Assembly: GCA_010909165.1 (NCBI GenBank)
Contig: MU008175.1
Location: 248,001-312,000, forward strand
Source: Anthoceros angustus
Taxonomy: Eukaryota; Streptophyta; Anthocerotopsida; Anthocerotales; Anthocerotaceae
Direction of reading: 5' to 3'
Length of the DNA stretch: 64,000 nt
The translations under genes were made by a program, and so were the position numbers. Below are positions 22,672 through 33,897 of the stretch, piece after piece (position 1 is the stretch's first letter; each line of letters begins with the position of its first letter). The notes below the pieces were generated by a model. That model was given only the letters and a program-made list of their open reading frames with translations, was not told the DNA's origin and ran no database searches.

Positions 22672-22866
22672 AAATTAGTGCTGTTGTAAACGACCAGTGT
22701 CTAGTCGTAAAGGGTCTTGTTGTAAACCCTACAGGTGTGTAGTAAACTATGGGATGTTGTAAAATACCATTGGCATGTTGTAAAAGAACCCGTTGTAATG
22801 GAGAAAGTCCTGTAGTAAATTGATGGACCGTAGTAAACAAACATGCCATTGTTGTAACGTCCATAA

Positions 22867-23127
22867 TGTAAGGGTATTAAAGCCCAATGTACTTAGACTA
22901 ATACACTTAGTCTACGTGAGGTGTCGGTTAAGTATCATTAGTTTAGCTTAAGCTAATCACTAGGAAGCTTCTTGTGCTCCCTCCTAGGAGCTTCTTGTGG
23001 AGCTTCCTACGGAGCCCTATTGAAGGGTATAAATACCCTCCAAGCCTCATCTCAATGTGAGAGAGCTACTCTTGCCTCCTCCTCTCCTCTCCTCTTTCCA
23101 CCAGCATGGCTGCCCCACGATCCTTCA
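22867..23127 (+). mobile_element. Solo LTR, 261 bp, with 5-bp target duplication
   Basis: The block runs from TGTAAGGG to CCTTCA and is flanked by cataa on both sides (22862-22866 and 23128-23132). It has a promoter-like core: an inverted repeat around a TATA box (gggtataaataccc, TATA at 23028-23035), followed by a CT-rich start region (ctcctcctctcctctcctc). No internal retroelement sequence is attached, so it is what remains after recombination between two LTRs. It inserted inside the motif array. Confidence 0.8.
23028..23035 (+). promoter_or_regulatory. TATA box of the solo LTR
   Basis: The sequence tataaata lies at the centre of a short inverted repeat, about 160 bp from the left LTR end, with CT-rich initiator-like sequence 40-70 bp downstream. 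Confidence 0.5.
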
Positions 23128-23384
23128 CATAAGCTCTATTGTAAATAACAAGTGCCCCGTAGTAAAATCCATTTTGTTTTGCCACGTCAGCTGTTGCGCC
23201 TTTGGCAAAACAAGCCCTGTAGTAAAGTTGGAATGAGGGTTAGTAAATTCAGGGCTATACTTGAAAATAATACATGGACTTGAAACAATGCCTTCAAGTG
23301 ACGTAGTAAAATGGGCAGTCGTGGTAAAATGCACCCCTGTTGTAAAACTGCAATTAGTAAAAGTATACTTTTCCTAGTAGTGAG

Positions 23385-24395
23385 GGGAGTCACCAATCAC
23401 CTGCCCTGACGGAACCATCTCTTAGAAGGCCTGCTGAACGAGGGCCCACCAGCGAGGCAAGAGAGGAGGGGGAGGAGGACTTGGTGGTGACCGCCCGTTG
23501 TCGAGCGCGCCCGTAGCTCGGCGCGAGTCTCGAGGAGGGGTAGGGGCCCCGCCTCGCGGATCATCGATTGGGTCTTACTGCGATTGTCGGGGAGCTAGGG
23601 CTTGGCCGCCAAAGGAACCGAGCAACCCAGCCATACCAGCATAGATAGGCGGAATAAGGGAGATAGTAGGCGGCCAGCAAGGGCCCACTAAGCTGGCCAC
23701 CAGCTCAGAATAGGAGTGTAATAAAGATGCCGACCTTGGGCATAGTATAAGAGGGCTGAGGCTGCTCTAGTAAAGTATCTTTCTCTTGGTGTTGATCTGC
23801 GTTTCCTTGCGGACCCTTGTGCGTCTTCTTGCTAACGTGAGTCTGAGTCAGCGAGCACGGCGGCTCGGGAGGGGATCCGAGTCGTGGCGGACCCTAACGT
23901 GTGGTGGTGTGTGCGGGGCGAGCGGGGACCCTTGCTCGTCTCGGCGGCGACAAGCGTTGGGTGGGCCGGGCAGGTGAGCGAAGGAACTCCGGGAGGCGTG
24001 TAGAGCCGGACGGAGGCCCGTGAGCAGCGGAGGAGGTCCGACCACGCGACCGCCCATTTTTCCAAAGGACATTGAATGTCGTGAGAGATGTGAGATTTTG
24101 GCGTGAGTGATTTTAGATGAGTGTAACGAGAGTGGTAAGAGGGACGGACTAGAAGTATGAGGGACGGACTGGAATGATACGGACGCGAATGAGTCCTTAA
24201 ACGTTTGGCTTCACCGAGCCTGTTCGGTGGACATCACGAGTAGATAGTAGCGGAAACAGTAAACATAGGTGTTTGAGTTCGAAACGGTCAGAAACGATTG
24301 AAACGCGACAAACGGAGCCCATCATTCTCTTGGGAGCGGACCCCTTACTACCACGACACGGGATCGTGCGCGCCCGACTGGCCGTCAGCGAAAGT
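23385..24395 (-). repeat. LTR-like block, inverted relative of 13805-14780
   Basis: On the minus strand it begins tgtggcatgactttcgctg and continues through the same landmarks as 13805-14780. Its far end, at ggagtcaccaatcacc, abuts the motif array. If it is an LTR, the array and the 109-aa ORF would lie in the internal region of the same element. The two copies differ by many small changes. Confidence 0.6.
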
Positions 24396-24629
24396 CATGC
24401 CACAGGTGCCGAGGCCTCCTTATACTCCCTCACACCCTAATCTAACCCGCATAGTTTGAACCCTAACCCTAGGTCGTTGTAACCGCTAGGCGATAGCTCA
24501 TCATTTCGCCGGACTTCTTCCACCGGCCGTCTCCTGCCCAGCAGCAGATCCATTCCAAACTATGCTGCCCGATTGAACTAAGTCGCCTGGCTAGACCAAG
24601 CCGCCTGGCTGGACCACGAGTGCTCGGAC

Positions 24630-24735
24630 AGACCACTCCGTTGGACCTCGCCCGGACGGACCACTCCGTCGGACCTCGCCCGGACGGACCACTCCGTCGG
24701 ACCTCGCCCGGACGGACCACTCCGTCGGACCTCGC
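24630..24735. repeat. 28-bp tandem repeat, nearly four units
   Basis: Units contain ggacggaccactccgtcgga followed by cctcgccc and are almost identical. The core gaccactccgtc is partly self-complementary. Confidence 0.8.
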
Positions 24736-24973
24736 CTAGACGCTCCGGCTTCTAACAGACCGAGGGTCTAGGGATTGCACACTAAGTGCAATCTGGACAA
24801 AAATGGGCTTATTGGCTAACTCCGCCTTATCCCTGCTAAGAAGTGACAACCCAAGAAAACGAATCCAGCCCAAAACAAGCCGCCGGGGTCATGAACACCG
24901 GATTGGCACTCCACAATATGGTTATGAAGTCTTCTAGGGCCGCTTCATATATGATCTCAGACTGATCATATGA

Positions 24974-25490
24974 TTGATCTTTGATCAGACATATAAAGCC
25001 GACACAATATTTTTTGGAGGCCCGTTACAGCCATGGATGAGGGGGCGGGGCGAGCATACTAGTATCCTAGCAACCAAGACCGGCCCTGTTTTGATGGAAC
25101 TCGACCAGATCATGGAATTCAAGGGGCGTTGTTTTGCTTGTAATGAGTGGGGACATTGGGCGAGCGTGTGTACTTACTGACAGCAAGAGCGAGGGAATCA
25201 GGGGAGGAGGAACAATCCAACAGGACCAATAAGGCGGGCTTAGATTCACGAAATTAAAGCCGCTCCATCTTCAAGAGCCAGGAAGCTAAAAAGCAAAGTT
25301 GTTACGGGGGGATCGCAGTGAAAGGGAATGAGAAAGCTAGCCTTCAATGCATCCACAATCTCCTCAAATTCAGAGGGATGATCAATGGAAGCCCCTATGT
25401 ACAGTTTTGGTCGACTCCGGGGCGAGCTGTAACTTCATGGCTACCCATTTTGGGAAGCGACACAATCTGGGTACGAGGATGATGTTGGGA
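24974..25490 (+). pseudogene. Ty3/gypsy gag/protease relic
   Basis: A short plus-strand frame (24974-25180) ends with a CCHC zinc knuckle (CFACNEWGHWASVC). About 220 bp downstream, in a different frame, the retropepsin active site VLVDSGASCNF is readable near 25408-25440. The order knuckle then protease is that of a gypsy gag-pol. Stops and shifts lie between, and no reverse transcriptase follows, so this is a remnant. Confidence 0.8.
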
Positions 25491-26627
25491 TATGTCTAGT
25501 ATGCCAACGGCCAATAGTCCCCCAAACCATGTATGCATGCTACTCTTTGTGCTTTGCTACGAGCGTCGAGAGGGGGACCCCACAAGAATTGAAAAATTAG
25601 TGCTTTCCTGATCCGCTTCAGTGGGAGCCCATGTAAATACATAATACCATAAGGTAGACGACGACGGCAGGTGACGCTTCTTCCTCATCCTCTGTAGTTT
25701 GCAGGCCGTTTGTTCTTCCTGCGTATGATGTTCTAGGAGCAATAGGTAACTTTAGGTAAGGAGCTTAGTCGCTACTTTTCACCTTGACCCCATGGGTCCA
25801 CCTTCGTTGTCCCCTGGATGAGTTTTTCCCCATCGTTTTTTCCCTCAATAAAATATAATTTCTCTATCTTAAGGTAGATGTAAGTATATGATTAATAGCA
25901 ATAACCCAATCGCGAGCTGGGTAGATAGTGGAAGGATCTCCAATATGGATCTAGCCTTACGAATAAATTTACAAATAATATATCTACCAATCTCCCCATT
26001 TTCATCCCCTCCTAGCCTTACGAATAGGTAAATTTAGAAATAACATATCTGCCGATCTCCCCATTTTCATCCCCTCGTGAAAGGGGATGCCTAAGTATTA
26101 GTGGAATTGTGTTCCCGCCTAGTTGGCCCCTTATCGGTTCTTGGTACGACACAATGAGAGGCAAATGCGAGGTGAGGCAGCTTTCGGGCGGGTGACAGGT
26201 GGATCGCGCAAGCCGGAGCTGTTGCGTGAGATCGCCATCCGACATTCTCCCTGCAGTTTGACAATTTTGGGCAAGCTGTTAGGATGGCGATGGAGCCTCA
26301 TGGACTTGTTGCTTCTTTGTGGGCTGTAGCAGGCCCTCATCGTTCTGAAATCCTGAGCAGCAGTTGGCCAGCCAATGTCTTGCGTCATGTCCCAGCAAAT
26401 CCTTCTGTCAACCCAGCTCCCAGTTAAGCGCAATTCCCACCTCCACGTTTCCTTATGACGATAAGCTGAGCTGTGCCGAATTTGACTCACAGGATCGATT
26501 CATTGCAGAGGGATGACTTAAAGGAATGTGACACAGTAACTGGATAGCCATTGCCTTGCCTGGTTAGAATGTGGAGAGGGACAGTGCACAAAGACTGAAG
26601 GGATCACAGTGACAAACACTTTGTGGA
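25490..26627. other. Intergenic stretch with a 62-bp direct duplication
   Basis: No supported gene. A direct repeat of about 62 bp (ctagccttacgaata to ccattttcatcccctc) occurs at about 25952-26009 and again at about 26012-26076. The right part, from about 26100, is probably the promoter and 5' UTR of the nuclease gene. Confidence 0.6.
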
Positions 26628-28689
26628 ATGGGTAATTGCTTTAGACGGCTAGAAGATGTACATTCGGATGAAAAGATTTCACGGCCTCAAGGAGGGGCCG
26701 GAATGCACCAGGCGGGATCTTTAGGGGCCCATGGAGTGACTCTGGAGACTGTAGGCTTCGCAGCCTTTGCCAGGGATCTTTTCCACTTTGAAGCGACTGG
26801 CGCGGTGTTGCTTCCTATCCTCTAGTTTCTGACTGACAGTAGTAGTAAGGTTGTCCGAATTGAGTGAGGCACAGTTCCCCACGATTTGGTCCACAAAATG
26901 CAACAATTCCATGACTCCTGCATTGTGTTCCAGCAGTTTGTGGATGTGCTTTCAAGTAGAGCAGGATGTTGAAGCTCTTTAGTTCTCTGACCCCCTCACC
27001 CGTTGTGGTCCCTGATTGCAGGTGCCTGAGGGCCTGGGTCAGCATGTTAGAGTAAGCAAGAATGCTCAAGCTCTCTGGTAATGAGCTAGTCTGTGGGTAT
27101 CATCCTCATTCCAAGATCTTGGTTGCAGCAGTTTTACTGAACATTGCAGACCTTGCAGGTATGGAAAGCTACTGGTGGCCTGGAGGTCTTCCAAACCACC
27201 CCCCAGTAATTCGGCAGAAGCGTCACGTCTTATTCTACAAACTTTGCAAGGTCATCGCCGAGCTGATTTGCAGGTATTTTGCAAGGCTAGAGTGCAACCT
27301 TCACACATGTGGTGATCTCGGCTGCTGTTGCATAGGCATAGTTTGGGTTGTCTGAAGTTGTGAGTGCCTGTCTGGCCTGGCAGAGACTGCTGGCGTACTA
27401 TGCTCTTCCGCCTTACTCTCCACCACCTCTGGAACCACCTGCCCCGACCCTGGTGGTGCCTGCACCAGCTCCCTCCTTGCCCTCCTTCATTGCTCCCAGA
27501 CAGCTGCCGCCTGGAGTGAAGTATGAGCTCATCACTCTACCGGTGAGATAGAGGCTTTGGGCTTTATGCTTGTGTGATCATCAGGCTGTAAAGATACACC
27601 ACCGCTTACATCTGAGCCTAATCCCAAGTCCCCATTCTGTGCAGATTGACAGCACCCAAATTACAGATGGCGACACCCTGACTGTCTATGTCGAAGCAAG
27701 GAACGATGTCGCCAGTGGAGCAGTCCCAAACAACGTTCTCCAGGCAGTGGCTGCAAGGCGAACAGCACAGATGCAAAATGACCTCCAGACACTGAAAGCC
27801 ACCCAAAAGCAAATACAACAAGCAGGCTACAAGTCGGTTTCCTCACCCCTTTCCCGCCGTGGTAGTCTTCCTGCTTGGCCGCTGAACAGCAGAAACACAT
27901 CATACATCATCCTTTATCTGATCCTGCGGTCGCTGATGTCATGGTTTGGTCCGAGACAGGGTGTTTGACTCCACAGCCGGCCAAGCTGAGGTTCTGGCTC
28001 ACAAGTACCGAGTTAGACTCAGGTGATCATCCTGCATGACATGTGTATGCCTGTGTCATGCCTAATGCGTGGGATTCATTTCACAGTGTTGCTGGCATGC
28101 AGGGGAGTGGACGCTCCTGAGAAGACCATGCCTTTTGGGCAGCAATCAAAGCAGTATTTTTCCGGTCTTGTAGAAGGGAAATCACTGGAAGTCTTTGTGT
28201 ACAACACAGACCAATACGGCCGAGTTGTTGCAGATGTGTACGCCAACAACATGCTCCTGCAGGTACGACACTGTGTCATCCAGGTTGGTGCAGACGGACA
28301 GCGACTGGCCAGTGAACTCACCCTTCGATGCCCGCAGGAAGCTCTGCTGCGAAATGGGTGCGTGTGGCACTATGCCGCCTATGACAAACGACCTGAATTT
28401 TCCCAGGTAAGGTCCTGGTGATGTTACATGTGGAGGCATGACCTTTCGTGCGACATATCCATGAGCTTGCGGGATCACGAGGCCGAGACCTTCTTTTCAG
28501 TTACTTTAGTGTTCAGGAACTCAGCACCCTCCAACAGGACCCGAGAACAAACAACTTTTGTGGGCATTTGTGCATGTGCAGTGGGAGCAGGAAGCCAGGC
28601 GGTCGGGTGTGGGATTATGGTCCTTCCCGGATCCTCAGGCACCCTGGGAGTATCGGAAGCAAATCAAGGCCAAGAGCAGAGCCGGGTGA
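26628..28689 (+). CDS. CAN: Calcium-dependent staphylococcal-type nuclease, plant CAN family
   Basis: Nine exons join in frame: 26628-26804, 27022-27077, 27159-27273, 27384-27542, 27645-27832, 27960-28022, 28103-28262, 28338-28406, 28582-28689. The sum is 1,095 nt, 364 aa. The protein starts MGNC, a site for N-myristoylation with a neighbouring cysteine for palmitoylation, so it is expected at the plasma membrane as in the Arabidopsis CAN enzymes. An N-terminal plant-specific part (GAHGVTLETVGFAAFARDLF) precedes the SNase-like domain, which shows the DGDTLTVYV strand, the RGVDAPE loop with acidic catalytic and Ca-binding residues, YGRVVADVY with the second catalytic arginine, and WHYAAYDKR. 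It cleaves single- and double-stranded nucleic acids in a Ca-dependent way in characterised relatives. A Pro-rich insert in exon 4 makes it somewhat longer than the roughly 323-aa Arabidopsis protein. Confidence 0.92.
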
Positions 28690-29690
28690 TGGGACCAGCA
28701 GCAGCATCGGGGAGGCAAGCACGCGCTCGTCCGAACACGTCAAGCCGTGCCAGGTCTTTGACGCATAGACCAGGGCGGTCAGACTCACCAGGTTGGTGAA
28801 CGCTCATCACCTACCTAGCCTCCTGCAAACACCAGGTCTTGTAATTTCTTCTTCGTGTGTACAAGCTTCAAGGGTGGTGAACCCCGCGGAGCCTATTAAA
28901 CGGCCTGATTTTCCTCGACGGCCCAACTTGACTCCCCCCAAGGTGGGACGAGATGGAAGTATCATTAAAATTTTATTCATTGGAAGGAAAAAAATAAAAA
29001 TTCACAGGGTCCAGCCTCAGGATTTGGATCAGGTGTATCAGCAAACAGTTTGTATGGCTCGCGGCCCATCATCACTACCTAGTACCTTCGTATCCAAATG
29101 GACACACAGTTATAACAACACCAGCATTGAATCGGGCTAACTTGACTTCACTGGACTAAGGCATCGATTCTCCACGCTTGGATGGTTCCGTGTACGCTCC
29201 TTCTGGTCCCAGACATCCCTTCAAGGCCTGTATCCACACCGGGCCTTGTCCATATGATGATGGATGCCTTCCAAGCAAATTTTTTAAACTTGGCTAAAGA
29301 CCTGTTCTTGTCCACGAGATGAAGGATTCCTCCCAAGTGATGCTTGAGAGCAACGTTCCTACGCGAAGCTCCACCGGAGTGGGGATTGAAGAAAAAAGAA
29401 ATGTATTTCGGTGGCTGGTTCTGCTAAGTAGGCGGTGAGGGGATTTTCGTGAGCATGGGACACGGAAGGCTGAGTCCCGCTGGAGGCTGGACTCCTGGAC
29501 TCCTGGACTCCAGGCTGGAGGCTGGAGGCTGGAAGCTGGGGTCGCTGTCGCTGAAGTATTTGACTGCAGGAGACAGTGGTCGGAGCGAAAACCAACGGGA
29601 AGTGCCAGGAAATGTTAGGGCAAGAGTGAAAGGTGGGTGGTTTGGCGTTTCGCCCAATATTAGACAAAGCCGATGGCTGGCATCTACCGG
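28690..29690. other. Intergenic region between nuclease and diterpene synthase genes
   Basis: No supported gene. The first part is the nuclease 3' UTR. Near 29490-29535 a short run of ctggactcc and ggaggctgg repeats is present. The right end leads into the diterpene synthase promoter. Confidence 0.5.
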
Positions 29691-29699
29691 TGACCAGGC

Positions 29700-29709
29700 G
29701 TATATAAAG
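29700..29709 (+). promoter_or_regulatory. TATA box of the diterpene synthase gene
   Basis: The sequence tatataaagg stands about 475 bp before the start codon. With a start of transcription about 30 bp downstream, the 5' UTR would be about 440 nt and contain the purine-rich repeat. Confidence 0.5.
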
Positions 29710-29937
29710 GCGAGGATCCTTGCGGCAGACAAGTCCAGCAGCACCAGAGCGCACATCCCAGCTTCACGCTCTGGAGCATCCACCGCAGGTCCGACATAGG
29801 AAAAGCTGCCCATTCGTGCAGGAGCTGCGGAAAAATTTTCACTCATTGCCAGCCTCACAGCCGCGCTCCTCCCGCGGCCTCTGGTCCCTCGGCGGCGTGT
29901 GGATCGATCTGTGCCAGCTTCCAGCTACTCCAAGGGA

Positions 29938-30155
29938 AGCGAGGGGAAGAGAGGCGAGGAGAAGAGAGAAGGAGAGAGAGGAGAAGAGGAGAGAAGAGAG
30001 GATAGGAGAGGATAAGAGAGGATAAGAGAGGAGAAGAGAGGAGAAGAGGAGAGAAGAGAGGATAGGAGAGGATAAGAGAGGATAAGAGAGGAGAAGAGAG
30101 GAGAAGAGGGGGAGAAGAGGGGGAGAAGAGGGGAGAAGAGAGGAGAAGAGAAGAG
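29938..30155 (+). repeat. GAGAA/GGATA purine microsatellite in the diterpene synthase 5' UTR
   Basis: The plus strand is almost pure purine for over 200 bp. Units of gagaagaga and ggataagaga are arranged in two near-identical blocks of about 60 bp. It ends 21 bp before the start codon. Confidence 0.85.
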
Positions 30156-30176
30156 ACCAGAAGCTCGACTGTCCCA

Positions 30177-33100
30177 ATGGCAGCAGCTCAGGTTTCAGGA
30201 CTCCTGACCCCATATGCTCAGCGCTCGCTGCCCTCCCACAGCGGGTTGCGGAAGCTCAGCTTCCACCGCGGGAGCCGCGTCGCACTGGACGAGCCACGTC
30301 GTGTGCTTCTTGCAGCCGTGGCAGCAGAGCTAGGTACGTCCGTGTTTAATTTCTGTGCTGTTGACGCCTCGCCCGGCTGCGATATCGATGCTCTGCCTGC
30401 GAACCCATTGCGGATTTGCAACTGACATCGCATTCGGCAGGTGACGAATCTCTCGCCAAGCGCTTCAAGCTGCAGGCCGCTCCGGGGACGTCAGGTAAGG
30501 GGTGGAGGGCTCCCGAGCTGCTGCCGAGTCGTCACGTTCTTGGATTCGTCGTCGCTCTCGGAAGGATGCACGGCTTACCCGTAATTGTGGTGTTGTGCGT
30601 GTGGCAGCATCTTCTCTGCTGGACTCCAAGGCCCAGGACTTGGCATCCCGATCGGGGTGGGCCATCGACGATACGGAGGCATTGCAGGATTCCTTGGCCT
30701 CCCTTGCCCTAGTGACCGAATCGGGTCCCACGCCCCAGTTTCTGGAGGAATGCATCTCCGCGGTCCGCAACATGTTCAGGAGCATGGGGGACGGGCAGAT
30801 ATCCGTCAGCGCCTACGACACAGCCTGGGTGGCTCTGGTGCCGGCCTTGGACGGGTCCGGGAAGCCGCAGTTCCCCAGGTCTCTGGAGTGGATCGTGAAG
30901 AACCAGTTCGCCGACGGGTCCTGGGGGGAGGCCGATCTCTTCTCTGCTTACGATCGCGTCGTGAACACGGTGGCCTGCGTGGTGGCGCTCAAGACCTGGA
31001 ACATCGGTGCTCTCAACGTCACAAGAGGTAAACAACTGGCAGTACAAGTACAGGAACTTAATCCATAGGACGCAACACACAGCGTCATTGTTTTATTGTA
31101 TTCTTCACCCGATTTCTGTTGTCTGTGAAATCAACCCAGGCTGTGAATTCATCACACACAACATTCACAAGATGGCCGACGAGCCAGAGGATCACATGCC
31201 CATCGGATTCGAAATTGTCTTTCCCGCCATGATGGAGGACGCCAGGAAGCTGGGGCTGGACCTTCCCTACGATCACCCGATCACACACAAAATCCTGGTG
31301 GAAAGAGAGCGCAAGCTTAAGAAGTGAGTCCATGATTTGCTTCTTTTCAGCACTTGAAGTTTCCTCCACCCGCCAAGTGTGCAGAAGCGAAACGCGGAGG
31401 CATCACAATGTATACGATTTGTTGATGTTGATCAGGATCCCGATGGAGGTTGTGCACAAATATCCCAGCACTTTGCTGCACTCGCTGGAGGGCCTCCGCG
31501 ACCTGGTGGATTGGAACCGACTCCTGAAGCTCCAATCCAAGGATGGCTCCTTCCTGGCCTCCCCCGCGTCCACCGCCTGCGCGCTCATGTACACTGGGGA
31601 CCAGAAGTGTCTCCAATACCTCAACAACGTGCTGGAGCAATTCGACAACGCAGGTGATTCTTCATTAATCACCAGAAACCATGTGCAGGACTATCTACGG
31701 TGACCATCAACTGGGTTGCGAGCATGCAGATGGCGCGTCGTCGATCCACTCACGGGCTCCCTGTGTTGGCTGTGTGTGCGCAGTTCCCAACGTGTACCCG
31801 GTGGACTTGTTCGAGCACATGTGGATCGTGGACAGGCTTCAGCGTCTGGGCATCGCACACTACTTTCAGAAGGAGATCAGAGTGTGCCTGGACTACGTGT
31901 ACCAGAACTGGGCACCCAACGGCATCGCTTGGGCCCGGGAGGCTGTGATTAGCGACGTGGATGACACGGCCATGGGCTTCCGTCTCCTGCGCCAACACGG
32001 ATACGACGTATCGCCGGACGTTTTCCTGCCCTTCTACAAGGACCATGAGTTTTTCTGCTTTGCCGGCCAGAGCGGGCAAGCCGTCACGGGCATGTTCAAT
32101 CTGCACCGAGCGTCGCAGACGCTGTTGCCTGGAGAGTCTCTCCTGCAGTCGGCTCGGGGCTTCACTCGCAGCTTCCTTGAGGAGAAATGGAGGGCCAACG
32201 ACATCTCCGACAAGTGGATCATCACCAAGGACCTTCCAGGGGAGGTGGAGTATGCTTTGACGTATCCCTTCTATGCCAGCTTGCCCCGTGTTGAGACCCG
32301 AGCTTACCTTGATCACTACGGGAGCGATGATATTTGGATCGGCAAGTCCTTGTACAAGTAAGTGAATTTACTCTTGCATCATTGTGGACAGCATGCCAAA
32401 TTCGTGAGGCTGGACGAACTCGAGTGCTGACGATGTTGGATTTGGCATGCATCAGGATGCCTTATGTCCACAATGAGACGTTCCTGGCCCTTGCCAAGGC
32501 CGATTACCAGTTGCGGCAGCAGCAGTACCGGGAGGAGCTTGAGCAACTTTTCAGGTGCTGGCAAGCATATGAGAACCTGAAATCGTGAAGGTAGTAAGAG
32601 TCGTTCATTGTTCCTGATGAATTCCCCCTTTCTCTCGTTGCATGCAGCTGGAGCTTGGAGCACGATTTTGAGAAGGTTTCTGTCTCGAGGGAAAAGGTGG
32701 TGGAGCTTTTCTTCTCTGCGGCTGCTAACATCTATGAGCCTCAGCTGAGCAGCGCCCGTAGAGTGTGGGCTCAGAGTGGAGTACTCACCAGCATCCTGGA
32801 CGATTACTTCCACACAAACACTACTGGCATTGAGGAGCTCCAGCGATTCCAAGCAGCTGTGGACAGGTACAGCCTGGTCAAGGAATTTTCCGTTTGCGAG
32901 GTGATGGAAAGGTGATAGCACTGTTGAGAGTCTGACTTGTCTTGTTGCCTCGGACGTATTGTGCTCAGCTGGGATCCATCCCTCATCGACAGCGGAAACC
33001 AGAGACAAAGCATCATATTCAAGGGTCTGTACACAAGTATCAATGCCATGGCAGCCGAAGCATTTGTGACACAGGGCCGGGACATCACACAGCATCTGAT

Positions 33101-33897
33101 TGGCCCTGTAAGACCCTTACACTTGCAAACTTGCATGTCCACATTTTTTTTCTCGAGTCGGAGATTTAGCTACGATCACTCAAATTGTCAAATGCTCATG
33201 GTACGTCTTCTTGGGCGACTTTGGTTTCAGTACAAAAGCTGGATTCAGGCATCCCTGCTGGAGTTGGAGTGGGCAGAAGCTGGAAGAGTTCCCCAATGGC
33301 CGGAATACATGACAAATGCTGAGTCGGCAATCGGTCTGGCACGTGTTATGCTGCCAGCCATGTTTTTTGTGGGTGACGAGTTAAGCGATGACGTATTGGA
33401 AGGAGACGAGTTCAAGGCGCTGACGCAGAATGTGGACGCTGTTGGCCGCCTGCTTCAAGACATCCGTGCCTACAAACAGGTTTGTGACCAACCACACTTT
33501 CTGCTCTCGGAATTACAGTTCTTTCCAAGGCTAGTGGATGCAGGCCTGCTCCCTGCAATCTTGGGTCATGAGCTGAACGCTGATGAGGATTCTGCATGTG
33601 CAGGGCGAGCCGACCGTGGCACAGAGGGGCAACAGCGTTGCCATCCACATGAGCAATCATCCTGAAAAGACAGAAGACGAGGTGGTCGAGTACCTTCGCA
33701 ACACAATAGATGCAAACATGCAGGAGCTGACATACGCAACCACAACGAGCCAACGGTCAAACGGTCCTCATGCTTACAAGAAGCTCTTTTTCCACATGGC
33801 CAGGCTCATGCACTTCTTCTACAGGGATGACGCTGGCTTCACACCCCTCCCACCCATGGAGCATGCCAAGAGACTGCTCTTTACCCTTCTATCTTAG
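30177..33897 (+). CDS. CPS: Class II diterpene cyclase, ent-CPS-like, with degenerate class I site
   Basis: Eleven exons (30177-30333, 30441-30494, 30608-31027, 31140-31323, 31436-31653, 31784-32357, 32456-32554, 32648-32866, 32969-33107, 33231-33479, 33604-33897) give 2,607 nt, 868 aa. This is the size of full three-domain plant diterpene synthases such as moss CPS/KS. A Ser/Arg-rich N-terminus without acidic residues at first suggests a plastid transit peptide. Seen: SAYDTAW (about 138-144), LHS (286-288), PNV (346-348) and DVDDTA (402-407), the class II acid motif that cyclises geranylgeranyl diphosphate. LHS and PNV carry the His/Asn pair typical of ent-CPS. The class I motif DDxxD reads DDYFH (620-624), and the NDxx(S/T)xxxE site reads QDIRAYKQ (764-771), so ionisation of the diphosphate is unlikely. 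I infer a monofunctional ent-copalyl diphosphate synthase derived from a bifunctional ancestor. The exon 10 start is the least certain border. Confidence 0.9.

Larger units (their letters stand above)
22647..23361. repeat. Array of about 22 GTNGTAAA-type motifs at 15-21 bp spacing, split by a solo LTR
   Basis: Motif starts (plus strand) are about 22648, 22667, 22683, 22704, 22719, 22739, 22756, 22777, 22792, 22812, 22830, 22851, then 23138, 23159, 23219, 23240, 23259, 23278, 23303, 23321, 23339 and 23354. The commonest form is gttgtaaa or gtagtaaa; the intervening bases are not repeated. The spacing series 21-15-20-17 is followed by 21-15-20-18. On the minus strand the motif is TTTACNAC, which reads Phe-Thr-Thr with the variable base at a codon third position. 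Confidence 0.75.

Noticed and set aside
22647-23361. CRISPR-like array (short repeats with unique spacers)
   Set aside because: The repeat is only about 8 bp, spacing is irregular, there are no cas genes and the setting is a plant nuclear genome.
29839-30213. Minus-strand Ser/Leu-rich ORF opposite the diterpene synthase start
   Set aside because: It is the complement of the purine microsatellite and overlaps the supported first exon.
31961-32316. ORFs in other frames over the diterpene synthase exon 6
   Set aside because: Shadows of a GC-rich exon with strong family motifs in the chosen frame.
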